Positions 32,276 through 41,630 of a DNA stretch of 64,000 nucleotides are shown in pieces. The stretch lies in the NCBI GenBank assembly GCA_002256115.1, contig NKIK01000002.1, positions 124,001 through 188,000 on the forward strand, in the 5' to 3' direction. The DNA comes from Burkholderiales bacterium PBB3. GTDB taxonomy: Bacteria; Pseudomonadota; Gammaproteobacteria; Burkholderiales; Burkholderiaceae_C. The notes under the pieces are model-generated. The model did no database searches and had not been told where the DNA came from. It worked only from the letters and a program-made list of their open reading frames with translations. The position numbers were made by a program, and so were the translations under genes. Within the stretch, counting starts at the first letter, position 1; every line of letters begins with the position of its first letter.

Positions 32276-34441
32276 ATGCACACACTCACACGACTTCTGA
32301 AAAAGACCCTGATCACGACTGCTGTCTCGGCCACGGGTCTTATCCTTCCGCTGCACGCCTTGGCCCAGGCGCCGGTGGCCACGGCTCCGGTTGCCGAGCC
32401 GCGGCCGTTTCTGGTGACTTCGCCCAACGGTGCCCGCCCCGACCCCTACTACTGGCTGCGTGACGACACCCGCAAAGACCCCGCGATGCTGGCGCACCTG
32501 ACCGCCGAGAATGCCTATTTCAAGGCCGAGTCCGGCGCCTACGCGGCGCTGACCGACACGCTGTACGAAGAGCTGGTGGCCCGCATTAAAAAAGACGACT
32601 CCACCGTCCCCACCAAGAAGGGCAACTACCGTTACTTCACCCGCTTCATACCCGGTGGCGAATACCCGATTTTTGTGCGTACGCCGGTGCGGGGTGGCAA
32701 GGAGCAGATCCTGATTGATGGCAACCTGGAGGCCAAGGGCAAGAACTATTCCGAGATCGGCGCGCGCGCCATCAGCGCCAACGAGCAACTGCTGGCCTAC
32801 CTGGAAGATGACAGTGGCCGACGCCAATACACCCTAAAAATTCGCGACCTGAAAACCGGCAAAAACCTGCCCGATGTCGTTCAAGGTCTGTCAGGCAGCC
32901 TGGCCTGGGCGAATGACAACAAGTCGGTGTATTACGTAGAAAACGACCCGGTCACGCTGCTGTCTACCCGCGTCAAACGCCATGTACTGGGCACCGATGC
33001 TGCCAAAGACGAACTGGTGTTCGAGGAGAAAGACAATACTTTCTACCTCGGGGTCAACAAATCGGGCGATGACCGCTATGTGATGATTTTCTCGGGAGCT
33101 ACCGAAACCACTGAGCTGCAGATCATTGATGCCGCCAAGCCAGGCAGCAAGCCCCAGGTGTTTGCACCGCGCGAGCGCAAGCTTAAATACAGCGCCGACC
33201 ATATCGACGGCCGCTGGATCATCCGCACCGATTGGAACGCCGCCAACTACCGACTCATGTCGGTGACCGACAAGCAAGTGGGCAACCGCGATGCCTGGCA
33301 AGAGCTGGTGCCGCACAACAAGGATGTGTTCATTGAGGGCTTTGAAGCATTCAACAACTTCTTGGCGATTAACGAACGCTCGGAAGGCTTGCTGCGCATC
33401 CGCCTTATGCCCTGGGGCAACACGCACAGCAAGACGGCCAAGTCCACCTTTATCCAGTCGGAGGAACCGGCCTATGTGGCACGCCTGTCGGCCAACCCCG
33501 AGCAGGCCACGGACGAGTTGCGCTACACCTACACCTCGCTCACCACCCCGGCCAGCGAATACGTGGTCAATATGAAAACCGGGGTGCGCAAGCTGCTCAA
33601 AACCCAAGCCGTGCTGGGCGGCTTTGACCGCAGCAACTACCTGACCGAGCGCACCTGGGCCGTGGCCCGTGATGGTACGCGCGTGCCAGTGTCGGTGGTG
33701 TTCCGCAAAGACACGCCGCGCAACGGAACTGCTCCGCTGTACCAGTACGCCTATGGCTCCTATGGTGCCAGCAGCGATCCGTATTTCCGCTCCGGCATTC
33801 TCTCTTTGCTGGATCGCGGCTTTGTCTACGCCATTGCCCATATCCGCGGGGGCCAGGAAATGGGCCGTAGCTGGTATGAAAACGGCAAGTTGCTCAACAA
33901 AATCAATACCTTCACCGACTACATCGACGTGACCGACCATCTGGTCAAATCCAACTACGGTGCCAAGAACAAAGTGTTCGGCATGGGCGGCAGCGCGGGT
34001 GGTTTGCTGATGGGTGCGGTAGCCAATATGGCTCCAGACAAGTACGCAGGCCTGATTGCGCACGTACCCTTTGTAGACGTGGTGACTACCATGCTTGACG
34101 AGAGCATTCCACTCACGACCAACGAGTTTGACGAATGGGGTAACCCAAAAGTGCAGCAGTATTACGACTACATGCTTTCTTACTCTCCCTACGACAACGT
34201 GAGAGCAAAGGACTACCCCGCCATGCTCGTGACTACCGGCTTGCATGACTCGCAAGTGCAGTACTACGAGCCCGCCAAATGGGTCGCCAAACTGCGCGCG
34301 ACCAAGACCGACAAGAACCCGCTGCTGTTCAAAGTGAATATGGAAGCTGGCCACGGCGGCAAGTCGGGTCGCTTTGTGCGCCAGCGCGAGACGGCCGAAG
34401 AATACGGCTTCATCCTGCACCAACTTGGCATTCAAAAATAA
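32276..34441 (+). CDS. S9 prolyl oligopeptidase / oligopeptidase B-like, exported
   Basis: A 721-aa serine peptidase with a signal peptide (about residues 1-30, LITTAVSATGLILPLHALAQ). A beta-propeller domain follows (DPYYWLRDDTRKDPAMLAHLTAENAYF, DSGRRQYTLKIRDLKTGK). The C-terminal alpha/beta-hydrolase domain has AHIRGGQEMGRSWYENGKLL, nucleophile serine in GMGGSAGGLLMGA, aspartate in TGLHDSQVQYYEPAKW and histidine in EAGHGGKSGR. Oligopeptidase B cuts after basic residues in short peptides; export to the periplasm is suggested by the leader. ATG 32276. The downstream aldo/keto reductase gene starts 23 bp later. Confidence 0.9.
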   Translation: MHTLTRLLKKTLITTAVSATGLILPLHALAQAPVATAPVAEPRPFLVTSPNGARPDPYYWLRDDTRKDPAMLAHLTAENAYFKAESGAYAALTDTLYEELVARIKKDDSTVPTKKGNYRYFTRFIPGGEYPIFVRTPVRGGKEQILIDGNLEAKGKNYSEIGARAISANEQLLAYLEDDSGRRQYTLKIRDLKTGKNLPDVVQGLSGSLAWANDNKSVYYVENDPVTLLSTRVKRHVLGTDAAKDELVFEEKDNTFYLGVNKSGDDRYVMIFSGATETTELQIIDAAKPGSKPQVFAPRERKLKYSADHIDGRWIIRTDWNAANYRLMSVTDKQVGNRDAWQELVPHNKDVFIEGFEAFNNFLAINERSEGLLRIRLMPWGNTHSKTAKSTFIQSEEPAYVARLSANPEQATDELRYTYTSLTTPASEYVVNMKTGVRKLLKTQAVLGGFDRSNYLTERTWAVARDGTRVPVSVVFRKDTPRNGTAPLYQYAYGSYGASSDPYFRSGILSLLDRGFVYAIAHIRGGQEMGRSWYENGKLLNKINTFTDYIDVTDHLVKSNYGAKNKVFGMGGSAGGLLMGAVANMAPDKYAGLIAHVPFVDVVTTMLDESIPLTTNEFDEWGNPKVQQYYDYMLSYSPYDNVRAKDYPAMLVTTGLHDSQVQYYEPAKWVAKLRATKTDKNPLLFKVNMEAGHGGKSGRFVRQRETAEEYGFILHQLGIQK

Positions 34442-34464
34442 ATTTACTCTAACTGAGAACACCC

Positions 34465-35475
34465 ATGACAACACCACACACCACGCCCCATACCATGCAA
34501 TACCGACGCCTGGGCCGCAGCGGCCTGCGACTCTCCGAGCTCTCTTTGGGCTCCTGGGTGACCTACCACAACCAGGTAGACACCAAGGCCGCCTCCGAGA
34601 TGCTGGCCGCCGCCAAAGACGCGGGCATCAACTTCTTTGACAACGCCGAGGGCTATGCCCAGGGCCAAAGCGAAGTGGTGATGGGCGAGGCCTTCCGGGC
34701 GCTGAAATGGGCACGCCTGGATTACGTGGTCTCCACCAAGTTTTACTGGGGTCTGGAGACGCCGGGCAACAAAATTAACCAGCGCAACACCCTGAACCGC
34801 AAGTATCTGTCGCAGGCGATTGATGGCTCCTTGAAGCGCATGCAGCTCGATTTCATTGACCTGGTGTACTGCCACCGCCCTGACCCCCACACCCCGGTAG
34901 AAGAAACCGTGTGGGCCATGAGCGACATGATCACCCAAGGCAAGGCCTTGTACTGGGGTACCAGCGAATGGAGCGCCGCCGATATTCGCGCGGCCTACGA
35001 AATTGCCGAGCGCCACCACCTGCACAAGCCGGTGATGGAGCAGCCCCAGTACCACCTGTTCCACCGCACACGGGTGGAGCAGGAATACAGCCGCTTGTAC
35101 GACGACATGCAATTGGGCCTCACGACTTGGAGCCCTTTGGCATCCGGCTTGCTCACCGGCAAGTACCGCAATGGCGTGCCTGCCGACAGCCGGGGTGCGA
35201 TGGAAAGTCTGAGCTTCTTGCTGCCTGGTTTGACGGATGCTGCCAAGAACACCGCGGTCGGTCAGCTCAGCGACATTGCCGCCGAACTGGGTGGCAATGT
35301 CGCGCAACTGGCCATTGCCTGGGTCAATAAAAACCCGCGTGTGAGCACCGTGATTTTGGGAGCCAGCAAACTGAGCCAGTTACAAGACAACCTAGGTGCC
35401 TTGGCCATCACACCCAAGCTCACGCCCGAGGTGTTGGCACGTATTGACGCGATTACCAAGCCGCTGGCGGCGTAA
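34465..35475 (+). CDS. Aldo/keto reductase (potassium-channel beta-subunit-like)
   Basis: A 336-aa TIM-barrel NADPH-dependent reductase. The catalytic residues fit [14 protein letters not shown] (Asp and Tyr), VVSTKFYWG (Lys) and [16 protein letters not shown] (His). Its cofactor end is [16 protein letters not shown]. It resembles the Kv-beta/YghZ branch, which reduces methylglyoxal or related aldehydes. A His/Thr-rich leader ([10 protein letters not shown]) precedes [24 protein letters not shown] 34495 is an alternative start. It probably shares a transcript with the S9 peptidase gene and ends 17 bp before a convergent gene. Confidence 0.9.
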   Translation: MTTPHTTPHTMQYRRLGRSGLRLSELSLGSWVTYHNQVDTKAASEMLAAAKDAGINFFDNAEGYAQGQSEVVMGEAFRALKWARLDYVVSTKFYWGLETPGNKINQRNTLNRKYLSQAIDGSLKRMQLDFIDLVYCHRPDPHTPVEETVWAMSDMITQGKALYWGTSEWSAADIRAAYEIAERHHLHKPVMEQPQYHLFHRTRVEQEYSRLYDDMQLGLTTWSPLASGLLTGKYRNGVPADSRGAMESLSFLLPGLTDAAKNTAVGQLSDIAAELGGNVAQLAIAWVNKNPRVSTVILGASKLSQLQDNLGALAITPKLTPEVLARIDAITKPLAA

Positions 35476-35492
35476 AGCTACACGCTGGTTTT

Positions 35493-36665
35493 CTACAAGC
35501 TGGTTTTGCGCGAAGCCATGATCTTGCGGTTGATTGCCGCCAGCGCGGGGTCATGGCTGTCAATCTGCTCCAGGGTAGTGAGCTGCTCTTGGGCTTTGTC
35601 AGGCTTGCCGTCTTGCAGGTAGGCCACGGCCAGATAGCGGTGCACTTCTGAGAATCCCGTCGTCAGCGCCTGCGCCCGCTCCAAAGACTCAATCGCCCGG
35701 CGGTAATTGCGCGCCTGCAATTGGTCCAGGCCCTGGTCGATCCAGTAGTAGGGCTGTTGTTTTTCGCGTGCCTCCAGCAGGGCCTGGTAGTGCTGCGCCT
35801 CTTGCGTGCGGCCCTGGGCCATGAGCAGGCGGTGCAGGCCGCGCACAGCGGTATCGCTTTCGCTGTTGGCAGCCACGGCCATGACCAACACGCCCTCCGT
35901 GGCCTTGGCATAGCCTTTGTGCCAATACAGCCAGGCCATATTGGTTGCGGCGGCCGTAAAGCCAGGGTCAGTCTGCATGGCGGCCTTGAAGTAGGCATAG
36001 GCCTTGGTGCTGTTCCCGTTGGCCAAATACTCGGCCCCCAGATTGTTGTAGTAGCGCGCCAAAATGGACTGGCGTGACAAGGACTTGCCCGACCGTGAGG
36101 CACCGTAGCTGGGTTCAAAGTCAATCACCACGCCCCGGTTCAGGCTGGTGGCGATAGCGGTCTCGTTGGGCATATGGCGGTGCACAAACACATTCACATG
36201 GCCCACCCGGTAGTCAATGCTGCCGCGCCGGTCAAACACCACCGTGCCATTGATTTCCTGCATGGAGACCAACAGCTTCAACTCTTGCGCCATGGCATAG
36301 GCCAGCACAGTGAGTGACAAGCAATCGCCCGAGCGGTTGCGCCAGGTCTCGGCCGCGCCCGTAGAGTGGCCCGCCGCGTAAATGAAGGGTATCTGCTTGT
36401 TGTCCACCAAGGTGTCCACCAGGTACTGAATCCGGTGGTCGGCACTGGCCCTTTGCATCTTGGGGCTGCGCAGCGCGGCCAGCAGCTCTGGGTCTAGCGC
36501 AAACAGCTCGGACTCGCTAGCGTCCACCAGCCCAGGCGCAAAAGCGAACTCGCGGTCCAGCCAGGGATTGCTGGGCTCCCAGGTGGTCATCGCTGGGGAG
36601 GCACAGCCGCCCAATACGCCCATTGCAACCAGCACCGACGCGTAACCCCAAGCACGTAAGAACAT
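35493..36665 (-). CDS. Transglutaminase-like / TPR lipoprotein
   Basis: A 390-aa lipoprotein with a signal and lipobox (ASVLVAMGVLGGC, Cys about residue 21). A transglutaminase-like domain follows: Cys in NRSGDCLSLTVLAYAMAQEL, His in YRVGHVNVFVHRHM and Asp in NRGVVIDFEPSYG give a C-H-D triad. The C-terminal half has TPR repeats (LGAEYLANGNSTKAYAYFKAAMQTDPGFTAAATNMAWLYWHKG, and RRAIESLERAQALTTGFSEVHRYLAVAYLQDGKPDKA). The ATG at 36663-36665, preceded by GAGGTG, is better than the TTG at 36686. The domain pair suggests an envelope scaffold or protease-like role. The neighbours give no direct clue. Confidence 0.82.
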   Translation of the reverse strand: MFLRAWGYASVLVAMGVLGGCASPAMTTWEPSNPWLDREFAFAPGLVDASESELFALDPELLAALRSPKMQRASADHRIQYLVDTLVDNKQIPFIYAAGHSTGAAETWRNRSGDCLSLTVLAYAMAQELKLLVSMQEINGTVVFDRRGSIDYRVGHVNVFVHRHMPNETAIATSLNRGVVIDFEPSYGASRSGKSLSRQSILARYYNNLGAEYLANGNSTKAYAYFKAAMQTDPGFTAAATNMAWLYWHKGYAKATEGVLVMAVAANSESDTAVRGLHRLLMAQGRTQEAQHYQALLEAREKQQPYYWIDQGLDQLQARNYRRAIESLERAQALTTGFSEVHRYLAVAYLQDGKPDKAQEQLTTLEQIDSHDPALAAINRKIMASRKTSL

Positions 36666-36789
36666 AGACACCTCGTTTCTTAGCAAGACGGTGAATCCAT
36701 CCTACGCGTGCGCTTTTCCAAATACAAGTAGGTCTTGAGCCTAGTGCCTGTGCGCGCTGCCGCAGCCCGCGTGGCGGTGACAATGGGGC

Positions 36790-39465
36790 ATGAACTCCCC
36801 GCTTTGGCCCCTGCTGCGCAGCTTCTCTTGGCAAGAGTTGCGCCAACACCCCTGGCGCAATGCTGCGGCGGTGATGGCGGTGGCACTGGGCGTGGCGCTG
36901 GCGTTTGCGGTGCATTTGATCAATGCCTCGGCGCTGGATGAGTTTGCCCAAGCGGCTCGCTCGGCCGGTGGCCAGCCGGATCTGGAATTGCGCCCGCTGT
37001 CGTTAGAAGCAGCCGGTGTGCCTGAGGCCGTGCTGGCCCGCTTGGCACACCATCCGGACGTGGCCATTGCCAGCCCGGTGCTGGAAGTCAACACCTATGC
37101 ACTGGCCGATGCAGACCAGACCAAGTTTGCGCTGCGGGTGCTGGGGGTAGACGCCCTGGCCGTTGGATCGGTCACGCCGCAATGGCTGCCCAGGCCTAGC
37201 GTTGACAGCCGTACTGCAGTGTTCGAACCTGGCAGCGTGTTTTTGAACGCAGCGGCGCAAGCCAAGGCGGGCCCAGAGACTTTGCAAGTGCAGCAGGGCC
37301 TGCAGATTCAAAGCCTGCGTGTTGCAGGCACAGTGGCCTCTGCCGGGCCCGCCGCTGCGGTGATGGATATTGCGGCGGCGCAAGAGCTATTTGGAAAGCT
37401 GGGCCGCCTGTCCCGCGTCGACCTGCGCCTGCGCGCCGGAGTGGATCGCGACCAGTTTGCCCAAGCACTGCTGGCGCAAGCTGACTGGCCAGTTGGCACC
37501 CGCCTCGCCCAGCCGGATGAAGCGGCGGACCGGCTGGGTGCCATGTCGCAGGCCTACCGGGTGAACCTGACGGTGTTGGCGCTGGTGGCGCTGTTTACTG
37601 GCGGGTTTTTAGTGTTTTCGGTGTTGGCCCTGAGCGTCAGCCGACGCAGCCCGCAGTGGGCCCTGCTGGGGGTGTTGGGGCTGACCTCGGTGCAACGCCA
37701 GCGCCTGGTGTTTCTGGAAGCAGCTGTGCTGGGCTTGGTAGGCAGTGGGCTGGGTTTGGCACTGGGCACGGCGCTGGCGGCCACGGCCCTGTTCTTCTTG
37801 GGTGGAGATTTGGGCGGTGGTTACTTTGCCGGGCGCGCACCCACCTTGCAATGGAGCCCGTGGGCTGCAGCCGTGTTTGGTGGCCTGGGTGTGGCGGCAG
37901 CACTGGTGGGGGCCTGGCAGCCCGCGCGCTGGGCGCGGGCCTTGAGCGCGGCCCAGGCCCTCAAAGGGCTGGGCGCACTGGGGCCGCAAGACCAACACGC
38001 CAGGCACGGCCTGGCCATGCTGTGCCTGGGTGCTGTGCTGGCCCTACTGCCCCCACTGGGTGGCGTGCCGCTGGCGGCCTATGCCAGTGTGGCCCTAGTG
38101 TTGATGGGCGGTATAGCGGCCCTCCCCTGGCTGGTAGGCCAGGCGTTAGACCGCATCGCCCCCTATTTGCAACGCCGGGCATTGCCGCTACTGGCAGTGG
38201 AGCGCGCACGCCGGGTGCGGGCCAGTGCGGCAGTGGCCGTCAGCGGCATCGTGGCATCCCTCAGCCTGGCTGTGGCCCTGACGGTGATGGTGGCGAGTTT
38301 TCGCACCTCGGTCACCCAATGGTTGGACCAGGTCTTGCCCGCAGATTTGTATGTGCGCGCCGCCAGCAGCACCGCCGCACAAGATGCTGCTTTTTTTGAA
38401 CCCCGCTTTGTGCAGGCCACTGCCCAACTGCCAGGCGTTGCCAAACTGAGCACACAGCGCACCCAAACGCTGCTGCTGCAGGCAGACCGCCCGCCGGTCA
38501 CCCTGATCGCTCGGTCTTTAGAAGGCTTGCCTTTGGTGGGTGAGGCTTTGCCCGTACCGCCGGGCCAGATCGGCATTTATGTCAGTGAGGCCATGGTGGA
38601 CCTGCAAGGTGCTCGCCCGGGCACCGATTTACCTGCACTTTCAAGAGCCCTTAAGGCCTTACAGCCCGTGGATAGTGCGGGAGCAGCTACTTTTTTTATA
38701 GCAGGTGTGTGGCGGGACTATGCACGCCAGTTTGGCACCATCGCCATAGCCACAACAGATTTTGAGCGCCTGACCGGCGACCGGCGTGTGAATGACATGG
38801 CTTTGTGGCTTACAGACCCGGATGCATCGGCGGTAACTGAACAGGCCGTACGCGCATTGGCAGACCGCCAAGGAGCTCGGGCGGCAATGCGTTCTGCGCA
38901 GGTAAAGGAGGAGCCCGCAGAGCGGGCGGGGGACACGGAGCAGAACGCATTGCCGTCCGGGCTCCTGGGTCCCAACCCGCAAAGTGACGCTGGAAGATTG
39001 CTGGAGTTCGCCTCTGCCCAAAGCATCCGGGCCATCTCACTGCGTATTTTTGACCGCAGCTTTGCCGTCACCTACTGGCTTCAGGCGGTGGCCATTGGCA
39101 TTGGCCTGTTTGGCGTGGCCGCCAGCTTCAGTGCGCAGGTGTTGGCCCGGCGCAAAGAATTTGGTCTGCTGGTGCATCTGGGTTTGACGCGCAGCCAGGT
39201 CCTGCGCGTGGTGGCGCTAGAGGGCCTGGCCTGGACCACGCTAGGTGCAGTGGCCGGCCTGGGCCTCGGGTTGGCGGTGTCGGTGGTCCTAGTGAAGGTG
39301 GTGAACCCGCAAAGCTTTCACTGGACCATGGAGCTCAGCCTGCCCACGCTGCGGCTGGGGCTGCTGGCCGCTGCGGTGGTGGCTGCGGGCACCCTCACCG
39401 CCTGGCTTTCTGCGCGGGCTGCGGCCGGGCGCGATGCGGTCTTGTCGGTCAAAGAGGACTGGTAG
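36790..39465 (+). CDS. FtsX-type ABC transporter permease with two repeat insertions
   Basis: An 891-aa permease. The first helix is at about residues 22-46 (RNAAAVMAVALGVALAFAVHLINAS). FtsX domain one lies at about 255-400 (LVALFTGGFLVFSVLALSVSRRSPQWALLGVLGLTSVQRQRLVFLEAAVLG) and domain two at the C-terminus (VAIGIGLFGVAASFSAQVLARRKEFGLLVHLGLTRSQVLRVVALEGL). It resembles YbbP/AttF permeases of lipoprotein or cell-surface exporters, whose ATPase here is probably encoded at 31401. The large periplasmic domain before the last helices carries repeat A5 (residues about 622-638) and repeat B5 (about 694-726), both keeping the frame. The next gene starts 36 bp downstream. Confidence 0.88.
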   Translation: MNSPLWPLLRSFSWQELRQHPWRNAAAVMAVALGVALAFAVHLINASALDEFAQAARSAGGQPDLELRPLSLEAAGVPEAVLARLAHHPDVAIASPVLEVNTYALADADQTKFALRVLGVDALAVGSVTPQWLPRPSVDSRTAVFEPGSVFLNAAAQAKAGPETLQVQQGLQIQSLRVAGTVASAGPAAAVMDIAAAQELFGKLGRLSRVDLRLRAGVDRDQFAQALLAQADWPVGTRLAQPDEAADRLGAMSQAYRVNLTVLALVALFTGGFLVFSVLALSVSRRSPQWALLGVLGLTSVQRQRLVFLEAAVLGLVGSGLGLALGTALAATALFFLGGDLGGGYFAGRAPTLQWSPWAAAVFGGLGVAAALVGAWQPARWARALSAAQALKGLGALGPQDQHARHGLAMLCLGAVLALLPPLGGVPLAAYASVALVLMGGIAALPWLVGQALDRIAPYLQRRALPLLAVERARRVRASAAVAVSGIVASLSLAVALTVMVASFRTSVTQWLDQVLPADLYVRAASSTAAQDAAFFEPRFVQATAQLPGVAKLSTQRTQTLLLQADRPPVTLIARSLEGLPLVGEALPVPPGQIGIYVSEAMVDLQGARPGTDLPALSRALKALQPVDSAGAATFFIAGVWRDYARQFGTIAIATTDFERLTGDRRVNDMALWLTDPDASAVTEQAVRALADRQGARAAMRSAQVKEEPAERAGDTEQNALPSGLLGPNPQSDAGRLLEFASAQSIRAISLRIFDRSFAVTYWLQAVAIGIGLFGVAASFSAQVLARRKEFGLLVHLGLTRSQVLRVVALEGLAWTTLGAVAGLGLGLAVSVVLVKVVNPQSFHWTMELSLPTLRLGLLAAAVVAAGTLTAWLSARAAAGRDAVLSVKEDW
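38653..38702 (-). repeat. Family A short repeat, copy A5, inside the FtsX-type permease
   Basis: The minus strand reads GCTATAAAAAAAGTAGC, then TGCTCCCGCACTATCCACGG, then GCTGTAAGGCC. It is antisense to the gene and read as LQPVDSAGAATFFIAG. GCTAT and GTAGC can form a 5-bp stem with one G-U. Unlike copy A4, the reading direction is reversed, so the family tolerates both orientations in a gene. Confidence 0.85.
38871..38966 (+). repeat. Family B hairpin repeat, copy B5, inside the FtsX-type permease
   Basis: The arms 38871-38897 and 38940-38966 pair over 27 positions, two of them G-U. The 42-nt core (38898-38939) has GCCCGC-AGA-GCGGGC. It is 96 nt (32 codons), sense and in frame, giving [18 protein letters not shown]. 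It lies in the periplasmic part just before the second FtsX domain. Confidence 0.92.
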
Positions 39466-39501
39466 TGGACCAGGGGAAGACTGTTAAGCTTCGCCGCGAC
39501 C

Positions 39502-41562
39502 ATGCCCAGCCTGTTTGAATTTTTACCGATCGGAGCCTACCGCACCAGCACGGCGGGCAAGATCCTGCGCGTGAACGCGGCCTTGGTACGCATCGATGGC
39601 TACGACACCGCCCAGGAGCTGATGGATACCCTGAGCAAGGGTGCTCTGGATTGGTATGTAGACCCTACACGGCAGGCCGATTTCGACCACCTCTTGCACA
39701 CCCAAGGTTTTGTGGTGAACTTTGTGTCTGAGGTCTACCGGCCCAAAACGCGTGAGCGGATTTGGGTGCGGGAAGCCGCCCACCTGGTGCGCGATGCCAA
39801 CGGCAAGCCCCTGTATTACGAGGGCACGATTGAAGATATCACCGAGGCCCACGTGCAACAGCGCGAACTGGCCCTGAGTGAGGAGCGCTGGAAGCTGGCA
39901 CTGGAGAGTTCGGGTGATGGTGTTTGGGACTGGCATATACAAACGGGCGATGAGTACTTTTCCAAGCGCTGCAAAGAGATTTATGGCTTTGAAGAGCACG
40001 AGATTGCCAACCGCTCCGAATCGCTGGATGGCCGCACGCACCTCGACGATATTTTGCAAATGCAGCGCGACCGGGAAGACCACTTCAGCGGTAAAACCTC
40101 GGTCTACCGCAATGAGCACCGCATTTTGTGCAAAGACAACACCTGGAAATGGGTGCTGACCCGCGGCATCGTGATTGCACGGGACGCAGAAGGCAAGCCT
40201 CTGCGCATGATAGGTACGCACACCGACATCACCCAGCGCAAGGAGTCTGAGGCGCAAATCTGGCAACAGGCCCACTTTGACCAACTGACTGGCCTGCCCA
40301 ACCGGCGCATGCTGCGCACGCGTCTGGAAGAAACCTTAGAGCGTTGCCAGTCGCGCGCCCAATCGGCGGCCGTGGTGTTTGTGGACCTGGACCATTTCAA
40401 AGAGGTCAACGACTCTCTGGGGCACGAGGCCGGCGACCTGCTGCTCGTGGAGGCCGCGCAGCGGATTCAAAGTTGCCTAAGTGGCCCCGACACCGTGGCG
40501 CGCATGGGCGGGGATGAGTTCACACTGGTCATCACCCACGTGCCAGACCGTGCCACGCTAGAAGCCACACTCCAAAAAATACTCGACCGATTGGCGCAGG
40601 CTTTCCCCATTCGCGCTGAGCAGGTTTTTGTATCTGCCAGCCTGGGCGTGGCCCTGTACCCGAGTGATGCCGAATCGGTCGAAGACTTGTTCAAGCATGC
40701 CGACCAGGCCCTGTATGTAGCCAAAGGCGCTGGGCGCAACCGCTACAGCTTTTTCACACCGGCGCTAGAGGAAGCCGCGCAGTTCCGTCTGCGCACGGCA
40801 GCCGACCTGCGCGGCGCATTGGCCAACCAGCAGTTTGAAGTGGTCTACCAGCCCATCATTGACCTGAACACCGGCGAGGTGAAGAAAGCCGAGGCGCTGC
40901 TGCGCTGGCACCATCCGCGGCGCGGCTTGGTCAGCCCGGCACAGTTCATTGAGATCGCTGAATCCACCGGCATGATCATTGACATTGGTGAGTGGGTTTT
41001 CCAGCAAGCCAGCGCGCAGGTGGCCAAATGGCAGGCCCGGTATGACCCACACTTTCAAATCAGCGTTAACAAATCGCCCGTGCAGTTTCACAACCGCAGT
41101 GGCAAGCCATCCTGGGCCGAGCAACTGATGTCGCTGGGTTTGGACGGCAATAGCATCGCGGTAGAAATTACCGAAGGGGTTTTGTTGGAAAGCGGATCGG
41201 CCGTGGCCCAACAACTGGCCGCTCTGCGTGCGGGCGGCTGTGCCATTTCGCTGGACGACTTTGGCACAGGCTATTCGTCCATGACCTATTTGCAGCGCTT
41301 TGCCATTGATGTCATCAAGATTGACCAGTCGTTTGTCCGCAATTTGGCAACCCGCTCGACCGACCTGGCCCTGTGCCGGGCCATCATCGTGATGGCGCAT
41401 GAGCTGGGCTTGGCTGTCGTAGCTGAAGGGGTTGAGACCGAAAAGCAGCGCGATGTGCTGGTCAGCATTGGCTGCGACTACGGGCAGGGCTACTGGTTTG
41501 CCAAGCCCCTGAGTGCACATGCGTTTGAGCTGTTCATGGGTTCGGAGCCTATGCCCACCTGA
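39502..41562 (+). CDS. PAS-PAS-GGDEF-EAL cyclic-di-GMP signalling protein
   Basis: A 686-aa cytoplasmic protein. PAS domain one spans residues about 5-120, PAS two about 125-255 (ESSGDGVWDWHIQTGDEYFSKRCKEIYGFEEHEI). GGDEF follows at about 260-420 with an intact RMGGDEFTLV, then EAL at about 430-680 with AEALLRWHHP, DDFGTGYSSM, KIDQSFVRN and EGVET. Both catalytic signatures are intact, so it could make and/or break c-di-GMP; in such hybrids PAS input decides which. It has no membrane segment. ATG 39502, 36 bp after the permease gene. It ends before a bidirectional terminator. Confidence 0.93.
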   Translation: MPSLFEFLPIGAYRTSTAGKILRVNAALVRIDGYDTAQELMDTLSKGALDWYVDPTRQADFDHLLHTQGFVVNFVSEVYRPKTRERIWVREAAHLVRDANGKPLYYEGTIEDITEAHVQQRELALSEERWKLALESSGDGVWDWHIQTGDEYFSKRCKEIYGFEEHEIANRSESLDGRTHLDDILQMQRDREDHFSGKTSVYRNEHRILCKDNTWKWVLTRGIVIARDAEGKPLRMIGTHTDITQRKESEAQIWQQAHFDQLTGLPNRRMLRTRLEETLERCQSRAQSAAVVFVDLDHFKEVNDSLGHEAGDLLLVEAAQRIQSCLSGPDTVARMGGDEFTLVITHVPDRATLEATLQKILDRLAQAFPIRAEQVFVSASLGVALYPSDAESVEDLFKHADQALYVAKGAGRNRYSFFTPALEEAAQFRLRTAADLRGALANQQFEVVYQPIIDLNTGEVKKAEALLRWHHPRRGLVSPAQFIEIAESTGMIIDIGEWVFQQASAQVAKWQARYDPHFQISVNKSPVQFHNRSGKPSWAEQLMSLGLDGNSIAVEITEGVLLESGSAVAQQLAALRAGGCAISLDDFGTGYSSMTYLQRFAIDVIKIDQSFVRNLATRSTDLALCRAIIVMAHELGLAVVAEGVETEKQRDVLVSIGCDYGQGYWFAKPLSAHAFELFMGSEPMPT

Positions 41563-41592
41563 GGACTGCGGCCTGAAGGACGCCCACAAAAA

Positions 41593-41615
41593 AACCCGCC
41601 GAAGCGGGTTCTTTT
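41593..41615. terminator. Bidirectional intrinsic terminator between convergent genes
   Basis: AACCCGC (41593-41599), loop CGAA, GCGGGTT (41604-41610), with an A run on the left and CTTTTTA on the right. It can end transcripts from both the PAS-GGDEF-EAL gene and the ComEA-like gene. Confidence 0.9.
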
Positions 41616-41630
41616 TATGGGAGCCTGAAA

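Noticed and set aside
32891..34477. A 528-codon open frame antisense to the S9 peptidase gene
   Set aside because: The plus-strand peptidase has complete catalytic motifs; the antisense product has none.
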